In this document: in pieces, positions 26,319 to 35,024 of the stretch
Numbering within the stretch: position 1 is the first letter of the stretch
Layout: every line of letters starts with the position of its first letter
Assembly: GCA_009780675.1 (NCBI GenBank)
Contig: WQZP01000014.1
Location: 1 to 63,888 of the forward strand
From: Spirochaetaceae bacterium
GTDB taxonomy: Bacteria > Spirochaetota > Spirochaetia > CADAEX01
Direction: 5' to 3'
Length of the DNA: 63,888 bases
Translations under genes and position numbers: made by a program
The notes under the pieces: model-generated
Database searches by the model: none
The model's input: only the letters and a program-made list of their open reading frames with translations
Told to the model about the DNA's origin: nothing

Positions 26319-27064
26319 AAATAATCAATTGGGAAGACTTTATAGATAAAAACTACTATATTAAAGAGCCATCAGGGGTAACCATTGGCACTTTTGACGG
26401 CCTTCACAAAGGGCATATCCATCTTTTAGGGAAATTATTTATTCCCGGAATAAAAGAAAAGGTAGTATTTACTTTTAAGGAAAATCCTGCGTGGTTTTTT
26501 AATAAAAAAAATTTCCTTGGCGATATATATACATTGCCCCAAAAAATCGATGTTTTTAAAAAGGCTGGAATATCCACAGTTGTACTAATTGACTTTTCCA
26601 GTGATTTTAGTAAACTAAAAGGTAAATATTTTATTTCTTGTATTATAGACCATTTAAATCTTGTAAAAATGGTTATAGGTGAAGATTTTAAATGTGGAAA
26701 AGATAATGATACAAGAGCAGGGAATTTTTTTGACTTATTTAAGCAAAGTCAGGTTGTACTGGAGATAGAAAAAAGAGAGTCGCTTAATGGTGTTCCCATA
26801 AGCAGTTCCCTTATAAGAGAATTTATAAATAAGGGTAAAATTGACCAGGCAGAAGAAATGCTTGAATTTGGATATACAGTTGATTTAAATAATCTTGATG
26901 TAAAGCAGGAAAATAACTGCTATTATATTTATAAAAATCATACCAGACAGGTTTTACCTGATAATGGCAGATATAATTTAAATCTATTAAAAGATAATAT
27001 GGTTTCTGTAGAGGAAGTCATTATTGATAATATTTTTTTTAAATGGTTTAAAAAAGCAAAATAG
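26315..27064 (+). CDS. ribF: RibF-type FAD synthetase, riboflavin-kinase domain apparently lost
   Basis: Bifunctional RibF normally makes FMN and FAD from riboflavin in about 300-310 residues. This protein has 249. The N-terminal nucleotidyltransferase is intact (GTFDGLHKGH 25-34; GEDFKCGKDNDTRAGNF; ISSSLIREFI). The riboflavin-kinase barrel, normally carrying a GFPTAN motif, is not recognisable: after EEMLEFGYTV only about 60 AT-rich, poorly conserved residues remain. It overlaps truB by 4 bases and precedes rpsO. The adenylyltransferase activity is therefore well supported; the kinase activity is doubtful. Confidence 0.87.
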   Translation: MKIINWEDFIDKNYYIKEPSGVTIGTFDGLHKGHIHLLGKLFIPGIKEKVVFTFKENPAWFFNKKNFLGDIYTLPQKIDVFKKAGISTVVLIDFSSDFSKLKGKYFISCIIDHLNLVKMVIGEDFKCGKDNDTRAGNFFDLFKQSQVVLEIEKRESLNGVPISSSLIREFINKGKIDQAEEMLEFGYTVDLNNLDVKQENNCYYIYKNHTRQVLPDNGRYNLNLLKDNMVSVEEVIIDNIFFKWFKKAK

Positions 27065-27092
27065 TTAGTATTGATAAAGGAGAGAATAAAAC

Positions 27093-27362
27093 ATGCCTTT
27101 GACAAAAGAAGAAAAGCAGCAGGTAGTTACAAATTTTGGAGCAAGTGACAAAGATACAGGATCAACAGAAGTTCAAATTGCTTTAATAACAAAAAGAATA
27201 AACTTTTTGACTGAACATTTTAAACAACATAAAAAAGACCATAATTCCAGAAGAGGTCTTCTTAAGTTGGTTGGTCAACGAAGAAAACTGTTAAAATACC
27301 TCAAAAGAGTTAATCTTGAAAAATACAGAAATATTCTGGAACAACTTAACTTAAGAAAATAA
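27093..27362 (+). CDS. rpsO: 30S ribosomal protein S15
   Basis: Binds 16S rRNA in the platform of the small subunit. The 89-residue length and the motifs FGASDKDTGSTEVQIALIT, HKKDHNSRRGLL and LVGQRRKLLKYLKR are canonical. AAAGGAG lies 10 bases before the ATG. The 28-base upstream gap has no visible promoter, so it is probably read with ribF, and pnp follows after 17 bases as in many bacteria. Confidence 0.97.
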   Translation: MPLTKEEKQQVVTNFGASDKDTGSTEVQIALITKRINFLTEHFKQHKKDHNSRRGLLKLVGQRRKLLKYLKRVNLEKYRNILEQLNLRK

Positions 27363-27379
27363 TAAAAAAGGATTTATAA

Positions 27380-29653
27380 ATGCCTAAAATTACAATACCA
27401 ATAGGTAACAAAGAATTAGTATTAGAAACAGGAAAAGTTGCAAAACAGGCAAGCGGCGCAATTATGGCAACTTACGAAGGTTCCGCAGTTCTGGCTACTG
27501 TATGTTATTCAGAAAACGAAATTGATGGTCTTGACTATGTTCCGCTTCAGGTAGAATACAATGAAAAATTTTACGCTGCAGGAAAAATCCCAGGGGGGTT
27601 TTTAAAAAGAGAAGGAAAAGCAAAAGATAAAGAAATACTTGTTTCCAGGCTTATAGACAGGCCCATGAGACCGTTGTTCCACAAAGAATTTAAAAGAGAC
27701 ATACAATTAATCCCAACTGTACTTTCCGCAGATCAGATAAATCCTCCGGATATTCTGGCAATAGTTGCATCATCAGCAGCAGTTGTTGTATCAGATATTC
27801 CATTTGAAGGGCCTGTTGGCTCAGTCAGAGTATGTTACATAGATAATGAATTTGTTATTAATCCCACTTTTCAGCAAATAGAAAAAAGCAAACTTGAAAT
27901 CATTGTTGCTGGTACAGTTGATGGTATAACAATGGTAGAAGGTGCGGCTAACGAAGTTTCTGAAGAAATAATGTTGGAAGCAATAGAAAAGGCAAGCGTT
28001 ATTATTAAACAAATATGTGAAGCGCAAAAAGAACTTGGAAAACTTGCAGGACAACCAAAAGCTCCTCTTAAAAAAGCTGTAGAAGACCTGCCTCATTACA
28101 AAGAAATTTGGGGCCATGCATTTGATCAGTATAAAGTAGCTTGTTTTCTTCCAAGTAAAATTGAACGCAATAAAGCAAAAGCAGTTGTGAAAAACAGTAC
28201 ATTAAAGCATTTTGAAGAAAAATATTCTGGAGAAGATTTTAAACTGGAAATTTTCAAAGTATTTGAAGATCTTGAATATAAAATATTAAGAGATGCAATC
28301 ATTGAAGAAAATAAAAGATCTGACGGCAGAAAAAATGATGAGATAAGGGACATTTCATGTGAACTTGGAGTTCTTCAAAGAACACATGGTTCTGGTCTTT
28401 TTACAAGAGGGGAAACCCAGGCTCTTGTTGTTACAACACTTGGATCAGCAAACGATGAACAGATGTTTGATGATATAGATGGTGGCAAACGATTTACCAA
28501 CTTTATGCTTCATTATAATTTCCCGCCATTTTGTGTTGGGGAAAAGGGAAGTTTATCTGTTGGACGAAGAGAAATAGGGCATGGACACCTTGCAATGAGA
28601 TCTGTTGAAGCAATTATTCCGGAAAAAGATGTATTTCCTTATACTATGAGAGTTGTATCTGAAATACTTGAATCAAATGGGTCTTCTTCAATGGCAAGTG
28701 TTTGCGGAAGTACTCTTGCTCTTTTTGATGCAGGAGTTCCAATAAAGAACCCTGTGGCTGGAATTGCAATGGGACTTATTTCCCAAAATGATAAATTTGT
28801 AATACTAAGCGACATTCTTGGTGAAGAAGATCATTTTGGAGATATGGATTTTAAAGTTGCCGGAACAGAACAAGGTATAACCGGCTTTCAGATGGATATA
28901 AAAATTTCCAACGTTACCCCAGAGCTAATGAAAAAAGCATTGGAGCAGGCAAGAGTTGGAAGACTGCACATACTTGGAATTATGAAATCTGCCATGACTG
29001 CTGAAAATGGAAAAATTTCTGATTTTGCTCCTCAGATAATAACAATGACTGTAGATGCAGATAAAATAGGTACTGTTATTGGATCTGGCGGAAAAACAAT
29101 TAAAGGGATCTCCGAAAAATCAGAAGCAAATGTAAATGTTGATGATAAAGGTAAAGTTACTATTTTTGGCAAGAATAAAGAAAGCGCGGAAAAAGCAAAA
29201 AATCTTATACTTTCACTCCTCGAAGAACCAGAAGTTGGAAAGATATATAACGGTATTGTTAAAAGAATAACTGAGTTTGGAGCATTTATCGAAATACTTC
29301 CAGGAAGAGAAGGTCTTTGCCATATTTCAAAACTTTCATTTGATAAAGTTAATACAGTATCAGAAGTTTTAAAAGAAGAGCAGGAATTTGTTGTAAAGCT
29401 GGTAGAAGTTGACAGAATGGGAAGAATCAATCTAAGTCATATTGATGCTATTAATCCAGAGCTTGCAAAGCAAAAAAGAGAACAGGCAAGAGAAGAAAGC
29501 GAAAGAGAAAATCCAGGCGGTGACAGAGAGCGACACCATAGAAGTTACTCAGACAGAGACAGAGATCGCGATAGAGGAGATAGGGACAGACATTCTGGCA
29601 GAAGACACACTAACAACAACAGGAGAGGTGGTTTTCACAGGAGAGATAATTGA
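27380..29653 (+). CDS. pnp: Polyribonucleotide nucleotidyltransferase (PNPase)
   Basis: Phosphorolytic 3'-5' exoribonuclease. The 757-residue protein has two RNase PH domains (RPMRPLFHKEFKRD; TRGETQALVVTTLGSAND; GHGHLAMRSVEAIIPE), a KH domain (DKIGTVIGSGGKTIKGI) and an S1 domain (YNGIVKRITEFGAFIEILPG). The C-terminus is a tail of repeated Asp-Arg dipeptides followed by Arg/Asn/Gly, a likely disordered RNA- or partner-binding extension. Its TGA overlaps the TTG start of the M16 peptidase gene. Confidence 0.97.
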   Translation: MPKITIPIGNKELVLETGKVAKQASGAIMATYEGSAVLATVCYSENEIDGLDYVPLQVEYNEKFYAAGKIPGGFLKREGKAKDKEILVSRLIDRPMRPLFHKEFKRDIQLIPTVLSADQINPPDILAIVASSAAVVVSDIPFEGPVGSVRVCYIDNEFVINPTFQQIEKSKLEIIVAGTVDGITMVEGAANEVSEEIMLEAIEKASVIIKQICEAQKELGKLAGQPKAPLKKAVEDLPHYKEIWGHAFDQYKVACFLPSKIERNKAKAVVKNSTLKHFEEKYSGEDFKLEIFKVFEDLEYKILRDAIIEENKRSDGRKNDEIRDISCELGVLQRTHGSGLFTRGETQALVVTTLGSANDEQMFDDIDGGKRFTNFMLHYNFPPFCVGEKGSLSVGRREIGHGHLAMRSVEAIIPEKDVFPYTMRVVSEILESNGSSSMASVCGSTLALFDAGVPIKNPVAGIAMGLISQNDKFVILSDILGEEDHFGDMDFKVAGTEQGITGFQMDIKISNVTPELMKKALEQARVGRLHILGIMKSAMTAENGKISDFAPQIITMTVDADKIGTVIGSGGKTIKGISEKSEANVNVDDKGKVTIFGKNKESAEKAKNLILSLLEEPEVGKIYNGIVKRITEFGAFIEILPGREGLCHISKLSFDKVNTVSEVLKEEQEFVVKLVEVDRMGRINLSHIDAINPELAKQKREQAREESERENPGGDRERHHRSYSDRDRDRDRGDRDRHSGRRHTNNNRRGGFHRRDN

Positions 29654-30927
29654 TTGGTTATACAGAGCTTGAATCAAAAGCCAGGCTAATTTATGACAAA
29701 GTTGAACATACAGAAGTTTGTTCAATAGGATTCTGGTTTTTGAATGGCTCTGTTGATGAAAATAACGAACAAAAAGGGTATGCTCACTTTATAGAGCATA
29801 TCCTGTTTAAAGGGACAAAAAACAAAACAACTTCCGATATTGCCCGCTGTTTTGACAAAATTGGAAGCAACTTTAATGCATTTACAGAAAAAGAAACAAC
29901 TTGTTTCTACTGCACTTTTCCTTCAAAACATACTGAGTATGCAATAAATCTTTTATCTGAAATTATATTTTCTCCCTTATTTGAAAAATCAGAAATAAAA
30001 AAAGAAAAAAATGTAATTATAAGTGAAATACAGGAATACGAAGAAATTCCTGATGAAAACAGTTATGACCTGTTTCTTAAAAAAATGTGGCATCCTTCTC
30101 CGCTTGGATATAAAATCACAGGTGAGATAAAAGATATAAAAAAAATCAAAAGAGATTCTCTTTTTGATTTCTATCTGGATAGATATGCGCCGGAAAAACT
30201 TATTATAGCAATTGCCGGATGCTTTGATATAAAAAAAATTACAGATCAATTAAATAAAACTCTTCCAGTAAAAAAGGGAAAAAGTAAGCAAAAGCCCTAT
30301 GTCCCTGTCAGGATAAAACCAGAAAATAAATATAGTTTTGAATATCATTACACCCCTATAAAGCAAATTCATATTAATACAGGAATTGCCTTTCCAACCC
30401 CTATGGAAATGAAAACTTATTATATCTTTCTCTTTTTTAGCACTCTTGCAGGTGAGTCTATGAGTTCCAGATTATTTCAAAAACTAAGAGAAGAAAATGG
30501 ACTCTGTTATTCAATTTATTCTTACAGGTCGATTTATACTTGCGCTTCAATGTGGAATATTTATGCAAACACAATGCCGGACATTTATCATGATTTTATT
30601 AAAAAACTTAATATTGAGCTTGCTAATTTTTTTATAGATAAATTTAATGATTCAGAAGTAGAAGATGCAAGAACACATCTTGAGGGCGGTCTTATTCTTT
30701 CGCAGGAAGACATGGAGTTAAGAATGAAGAGGCTGTCACGACATTATATTTTTAATGGGAAAAGTTATAACTTAGAGGAATCAATAGAGATGCTTAACAG
30801 TGTCTCGCTTAATGATATTTATGATTTTGTAAGTAAAAATTTTATAAATAGAAAGTTTAATACACTTATTTATGGAGATACCAAAAAAATCAATTGCGAA
30901 AAATATGATATAATAATAAAAGGATAA
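29650..30927 (+). CDS. M16-family zinc metallopeptidase
   Basis: The 425-residue protein has the inverted zinc motif HFIEH (H46, E49, H50) followed by ILFKGT, the third ligand region around [13 protein letters not shown], and the second, non-catalytic half with [16 protein letters not shown]. This is the processing-peptidase/PqqL class; its substrate is unknown. Start is TTG 29650, sharing TTGA with the pnp stop. No signal peptide is present, so it is probably cytoplasmic. The pnp-M16 peptidase pairing is common in bacteria. Confidence 0.93.
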   Translation: MIGYTELESKARLIYDKVEHTEVCSIGFWFLNGSVDENNEQKGYAHFIEHILFKGTKNKTTSDIARCFDKIGSNFNAFTEKETTCFYCTFPSKHTEYAINLLSEIIFSPLFEKSEIKKEKNVIISEIQEYEEIPDENSYDLFLKKMWHPSPLGYKITGEIKDIKKIKRDSLFDFYLDRYAPEKLIIAIAGCFDIKKITDQLNKTLPVKKGKSKQKPYVPVRIKPENKYSFEYHYTPIKQIHINTGIAFPTPMEMKTYYIFLFFSTLAGESMSSRLFQKLREENGLCYSIYSYRSIYTCASMWNIYANTMPDIYHDFIKKLNIELANFFIDKFNDSEVEDARTHLEGGLILSQEDMELRMKRLSRHYIFNGKSYNLEESIEMLNSVSLNDIYDFVSKNFINRKFNTLIYGDTKKINCEKYDIIIKG

Positions 30928-30931
30928 GATT

Positions 30932-31375
30932 GTGCAGAGTAGTGTTATAATTAAATGTTTTTGCAACAATAGCAAATATTTACCTTTCTATGCATCAAAA
31001 GGGGCATCAGGGGCAGATATTTTTGCAGATATCGAAAAAGATGAATTATTAAAGCCTGGTGAAAGAAAAGCAATTTCTTCAGGATTAAAAATTGAAATAC
31101 CAGAAGGGTATGAAGCTCAAATAAGACCAAGATCTGGCCTTGCATTAAAATATGGCATTACAGTTTTAAACACTCCAGGCACAATTGATTCTGATTACAG
31201 AGGCGAAGTAAAGGTAATTATGATAAACTTGGGTACAGAAGACTTTATAATCAAGCAGGGGGACAGAATAGCGCAAATGATAATTGCACCTGTAACAAGA
31301 GCTGATTTTAGGTTAGAATCAAATTTAAATAATACAGAAAGAGGCGAAGGCGGTTTTGGTTCAACAGGGTCTTGA
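30932..31375 (+). CDS. dut: dUTP diphosphatase (trimeric)
   Basis: Hydrolyses dUTP to dUMP, keeping uracil out of DNA and feeding dTMP synthesis. All five trimeric dUTPase motifs are present in 147 residues: [44 protein letters not shown] and [10 protein letters not shown]. It starts with GTG, 9 bases after AAAAGG and 4 bases after the peptidase stop. Confidence 0.96.
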   Translation: MQSSVIIKCFCNNSKYLPFYASKGASGADIFADIEKDELLKPGERKAISSGLKIEIPEGYEAQIRPRSGLALKYGITVLNTPGTIDSDYRGEVKVIMINLGTEDFIIKQGDRIAQMIIAPVTRADFRLESNLNNTERGEGGFGSTGS

Positions 31376-31408
31376 GTTCACAACTTATAACAGCCAATTT
31401 GTAAAAAA

Positions 31409-32692
31409 ATGATAAAAAGTATACCTATCTACTATAAATATATCTCAAAAGAATTACTTATATCATTTGTTGCTTGTTTTATCCTCTTTTTCTTTCTTTT
31501 TTTCGCAAATCAAATACTTTATCTTGCTGAACGAATTCTTTCAGCAAGAATACCGTTAATAGATGTAGTATTATTGCTGGTTTATTTTATGCCTAATATG
31601 ATTTCTCTTGCTTTTCCTTTTGCTGCTCTTGTAAGCTCTCTTATGGCTGTTGCAAGACTTTCTTCTGATAATGAAATATTATCAATGCAATGTTCAGGCA
31701 TTAGCCATAAACAAATATTTTTACCTGTTTTTATACTTGGAGCATTTCTGGCAACATCATCTTTTATAATAAATGACTATTTCCTGCCTGCAGGAACAAT
31801 AGAGTATAATAAACTTTTAAGAAGGCTTATCCACGCTCACCCAGAACTTGAAATAGAATCATTTTCCGCGAAAAGATATATTGATACAGTTCTTATTACA
31901 GGAGAAGTCAGTGGTAGATATATAGATAGTATAGTTATTATTGATACAACAACAGATGGAAATAAGAGATTTATTATAGCAGATAATGTTGTTTTGGAAG
32001 ATGATAAAGATGGACGAGGTGTTATATCATTCTCTCTTTCAGATGTTTTTAGCCATTTTTCAGATCAAAAAAAAGAATATGATTACAGCTATTTTACAGC
32101 AGATAAAATGATTTATAATATATTATTAAGCGACATAACCTTTGCTTTAAGAAATCCAGGGCCGCGTGAAATGAGTTCTTATGATGTTTATAGAGCAATA
32201 AGAGAAAAAGAAAAAAGGCTGTATGAAGACCACATCAATTTACTTTATGCAAATGATATAAACTATATGGATTTTTCAGGCAATTTTATTGAATTATCAT
32301 CTACAAATATTACCTCTGGGCGAAAAAGTAGCCTCAATAATGAAATGATCCGCTCTTTTAATAATTATGTGCGATTAAACGAAGAAGTGCCTTTTGACAG
32401 GACTCTTCAAATATTCAGACTTGAATTCCACAGAAAATTCGCGTTACCTGCTGCATGTATCCTTTTTATATTTCTGTCATATCCTATTGGACTCTTTTTT
32501 ACAAGAAGAAGCGGAAGATCTATGGGATTTGGAGTAGGTTTAATTATCTCTCTTATATACTGGTGTATTATGTTTGCAGGAACAACTCTTGGCGTACGAG
32601 CCAATGTTACGCCGCTTATTGCAATGTGGCTTCCGAATTTTGCAATAATAATAGGGGCGGCAATACTTTTTTTAGTGAGATTTATAAAATGA
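31409..32692 (+). CDS. lptF: LptF/LptG-family permease (first of pair)
   Basis: Membrane subunit of the transporter that extracts lipopolysaccharide or a related glycolipid from the inner membrane. The 427-residue protein has the YjgP/YjgQ layout: two or three N-terminal membrane segments (LLISFVACFILFFFLFFANQ, FPFAALVSSLMAVARLS), a periplasmic jellyroll, and C-terminal segments (ALPAACILFIFLSYPIGLFF, FGVGLIISLIYWCIMFAG). Which of the pair is F or G is a guess from order. Its stop shares ATGA with the next gene. LptB, LptC and LptA are not in the window. Confidence 0.85.
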   Translation: MIKSIPIYYKYISKELLISFVACFILFFFLFFANQILYLAERILSARIPLIDVVLLLVYFMPNMISLAFPFAALVSSLMAVARLSSDNEILSMQCSGISHKQIFLPVFILGAFLATSSFIINDYFLPAGTIEYNKLLRRLIHAHPELEIESFSAKRYIDTVLITGEVSGRYIDSIVIIDTTTDGNKRFIIADNVVLEDDKDGRGVISFSLSDVFSHFSDQKKEYDYSYFTADKMIYNILLSDITFALRNPGPREMSSYDVYRAIREKEKRLYEDHINLLYANDINYMDFSGNFIELSSTNITSGRKSSLNNEMIRSFNNYVRLNEEVPFDRTLQIFRLEFHRKFALPAACILFIFLSYPIGLFFTRRSGRSMGFGVGLIISLIYWCIMFAGTTLGVRANVTPLIAMWLPNFAIIIGAAILFLVRFIK

Positions 32693-33774
32693 CTATAATT
32701 TATCGCATGGTTATAAAATCATTTATTACTACTTTTATTACCTCTGTATTATTATTCATGATGATTGTGCAATTGCTGGATATCTTTGGCAATTTATGGC
32801 GTTACATTAATAATAATGTTCCGTTTTTATCCATACTGGAAGTTGCTCTTCTATATACCCCAAGATGTATTTTTTATGCACTTCCTATCGCAACCCTTTT
32901 TTCTGTTTCTTTTACACTTGGTTCGATGTTTGCAAAAAATGAACTTATTGCGATATTTGGTTCAGGGGTTTCAATTTATAGGCTTGCGTTGCCTTTAATT
33001 ATTTGCGGATTTATTATAAGTATTTTTACATTTATATTTCATGAAAGTGTTGTTACTACCACATTTCATAAAAAAAATGAACTTACTGCAAGACTTCTCA
33101 GAACAGAGATAAATTTCAGTAATGACAATATAACAGTTATGAACAGCGACAGAGACATTATTTATAATGTTGATTTCTATAACGATGCCACCCAAACACT
33201 TAATAACTTAATGTTGCTGGACAGAACAGAAAACAGGAATATTCCGACAAGAATTGATTGCAGGCAAGCAGTATGGGATGCAGAATCCCATAAATGGATT
33301 TTAATAGATTGCAGAAGATATTTTTTTGATCAGAATGAAAATAAATATAAGCTTGAAACTTTTCGAATAATAGAAGACCCAAAATTTAATCTCATTCCTT
33401 CAACTTTCAGAAGGGTTGTGAATAATATTGATGAGATGAATTTTCGTGAAGCTTCCAACTGGATAGAGAGTCTAAGAAGAGCAGGCCTTCCATACAGAAA
33501 TCAACTTATTGAATATCACAAGAGGTTCTCTTTTCCGCTAACGTCTTTAATTGTTGCAATACTTGCATCGTCAGTAGGTGGAAGTTTTAGAAAAAATATT
33601 TTAATAATGAGTTTTCTTACAAGCCTTTTACTTGCAGCAGGTTATTATATAATGCAGATGGTATTGAGCCTTTTGGCAAGATTTGGTTATGTGCCGCCAC
33701 TTGCAGGCGCTTGGGGAGCTTTTATATTTTTCCTTTTCTTTAGTATTGTTTTACTAAGATATGCAAAAACATAA
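32689..33774 (+). CDS. lptG: LptF/LptG-family permease (second of pair)
   Basis: Partner of the preceding permease. The frame is open much further upstream, but that part is a shadow of lptF; the ATG at 32689 overlaps the lptF stop and gives 361 residues, the normal length. Membrane segments include FITSVLLFMMIVQLLDIFG, ALPIATLFSVSFTLGSMFA, LPLIICGFIISIFTFIF and the C-terminal GAWGAFIFFLFFSIVLL. The conserved LptF/G stretch EYHKRFSFPLTSLIVAILA is present. F versus G assignment is uncertain. Confidence 0.85.
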   Translation: MTIIYRMVIKSFITTFITSVLLFMMIVQLLDIFGNLWRYINNNVPFLSILEVALLYTPRCIFYALPIATLFSVSFTLGSMFAKNELIAIFGSGVSIYRLALPLIICGFIISIFTFIFHESVVTTTFHKKNELTARLLRTEINFSNDNITVMNSDRDIIYNVDFYNDATQTLNNLMLLDRTENRNIPTRIDCRQAVWDAESHKWILIDCRRYFFDQNENKYKLETFRIIEDPKFNLIPSTFRRVVNNIDEMNFREASNWIESLRRAGLPYRNQLIEYHKRFSFPLTSLIVAILASSVGGSFRKNILIMSFLTSLLLAAGYYIMQMVLSLLARFGYVPPLAGAWGAFIFFLFFSIVLLRYAKT

Positions 33775-33905
33775 TCTTTTACAGATATTTTATCACTAAT
33801 ACGCAATTATGTGGCTGGTGCTGTGGTTGTTGTTGCTATGCTGGGAAAGGTAGTATAGCTGGAGCATATATTTATGGAACCAAATATTGGAGTAAATTAA
33901 TTGAA

Positions 33906-35024
33906 ATGAATTTTAAAATAATAAAGTCAGACAGCAGTAGTAAAGCAAGAATCACAGAATTTATCCTGCCTCATGGAAAAGTATCAACCCCAATATTCAT
34001 GCCTGTTGGAACAAATGGCTCTGTAAAAGCTGTAAAGCATAAGACACTTTCCGATTACGGAGTAGATTTGATTTTAAGCAATACTTATCATCTTTATTTG
34101 CGGCCTGGTTCTGACATTATAAAGCAAGCAGGAGGGCTCCATAATTTTATTTCGTGGCAGCAAAATATTCTTACAGATTCTGGAGGATTTCAGATATTTT
34201 CTCTTGCTCCATTCCGAAAAATAACAAATGATGGAATAAAATTCAGATCGCATATTGATGGTTCATATCATACTTTAACACCAGAAGATGTTGTAGAGCT
34301 TCAACGGGTTTTCAAAAGCGATATTCTTATGCCACTTGATGTATGCAGCGCTCATGGTACAGAATATAAAAAAGCGATTGGCGCAATGAAAATTACACAC
34401 AAATGGGCAGAGCGCAGTATAGAATATTGGAAGAAATACAGAGAAGAGTGGGGCGGGCAGTTGTTTGGAATCATACAGGGAAACTTTTATAAAGATTTAA
34501 GAAAAGAGAGCGCAGAATATATATGCAGCCTTGATTTCCCCGGGATAGCAATAGGAGGATTATCTGTAGGCGAGTCTTTTGATGTATTCAAAGAATTTCT
34601 TGAATATACATCAGAATTTATTGATAACAGCAAACCCCATTATCTTATGGGAATAGGAACACCAGAATATATAATCGAAGCAGTTGAAAATGGAATCGAT
34701 ATGTTTGATTGTGTATATCCTACCAGAATTGCAAGAAATGGCACTCTGTTTACACGAAATGGCAAAATCACAATAAAAAAAGAAAGTTTTGCAAATGATT
34801 TCAACCCTATAGACGAAAAATGCAAATGCTTTGCATGTCTTAATTATTCAAGAGCATTTATAAGGCATCTTTTTAAAGCAAATGAAATACTTGGCCCAAT
34901 GCTCGCTACAGAACATAATCTTACATTCATAAGAGATCTTATTTCAGAAATAAAATCAAATATAGAATCCAATACATTTATGGATTTTAAAAAAAGATTT
35001 TTGGGTGATTATGGAAACAACTGA
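33906..35024 (+). CDS. tgt: Queuine/preQ1 tRNA-guanine transglycosylase
   Basis: Exchanges guanine 34 of GUN-anticodon tRNAs for the queuosine precursor. The 372-residue protein carries the substrate-binding TDSGGFQIFSL, LMPLDVCSAHG, GIIQGNFYKDLR, GGLSVGE, the nucleophile segment FDCVYPTRIARNGTLFT, and the zinc site CKCFACLNYSRAFIRHLF (three Cys, one His). GGAG lies about 12 bases before the ATG. A 131-base spacer separates it from lptG. No preQ1 riboswitch was recognised there. Confidence 0.96.
   Translation: MNFKIIKSDSSSKARITEFILPHGKVSTPIFMPVGTNGSVKAVKHKTLSDYGVDLILSNTYHLYLRPGSDIIKQAGGLHNFISWQQNILTDSGGFQIFSLAPFRKITNDGIKFRSHIDGSYHTLTPEDVVELQRVFKSDILMPLDVCSAHGTEYKKAIGAMKITHKWAERSIEYWKKYREEWGGQLFGIIQGNFYKDLRKESAEYICSLDFPGIAIGGLSVGESFDVFKEFLEYTSEFIDNSKPHYLMGIGTPEYIIEAVENGIDMFDCVYPTRIARNGTLFTRNGKITIKKESFANDFNPIDEKCKCFACLNYSRAFIRHLFKANEILGPMLATEHNLTFIRDLISEIKSNIESNTFMDFKKRFLGDYGNN

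Noticed and set aside
33775-33905. Possible preQ1 riboswitch before tgt
   Set aside because: No preQ1-I or preQ1-II consensus or matching hairpin could be traced in the spacer.
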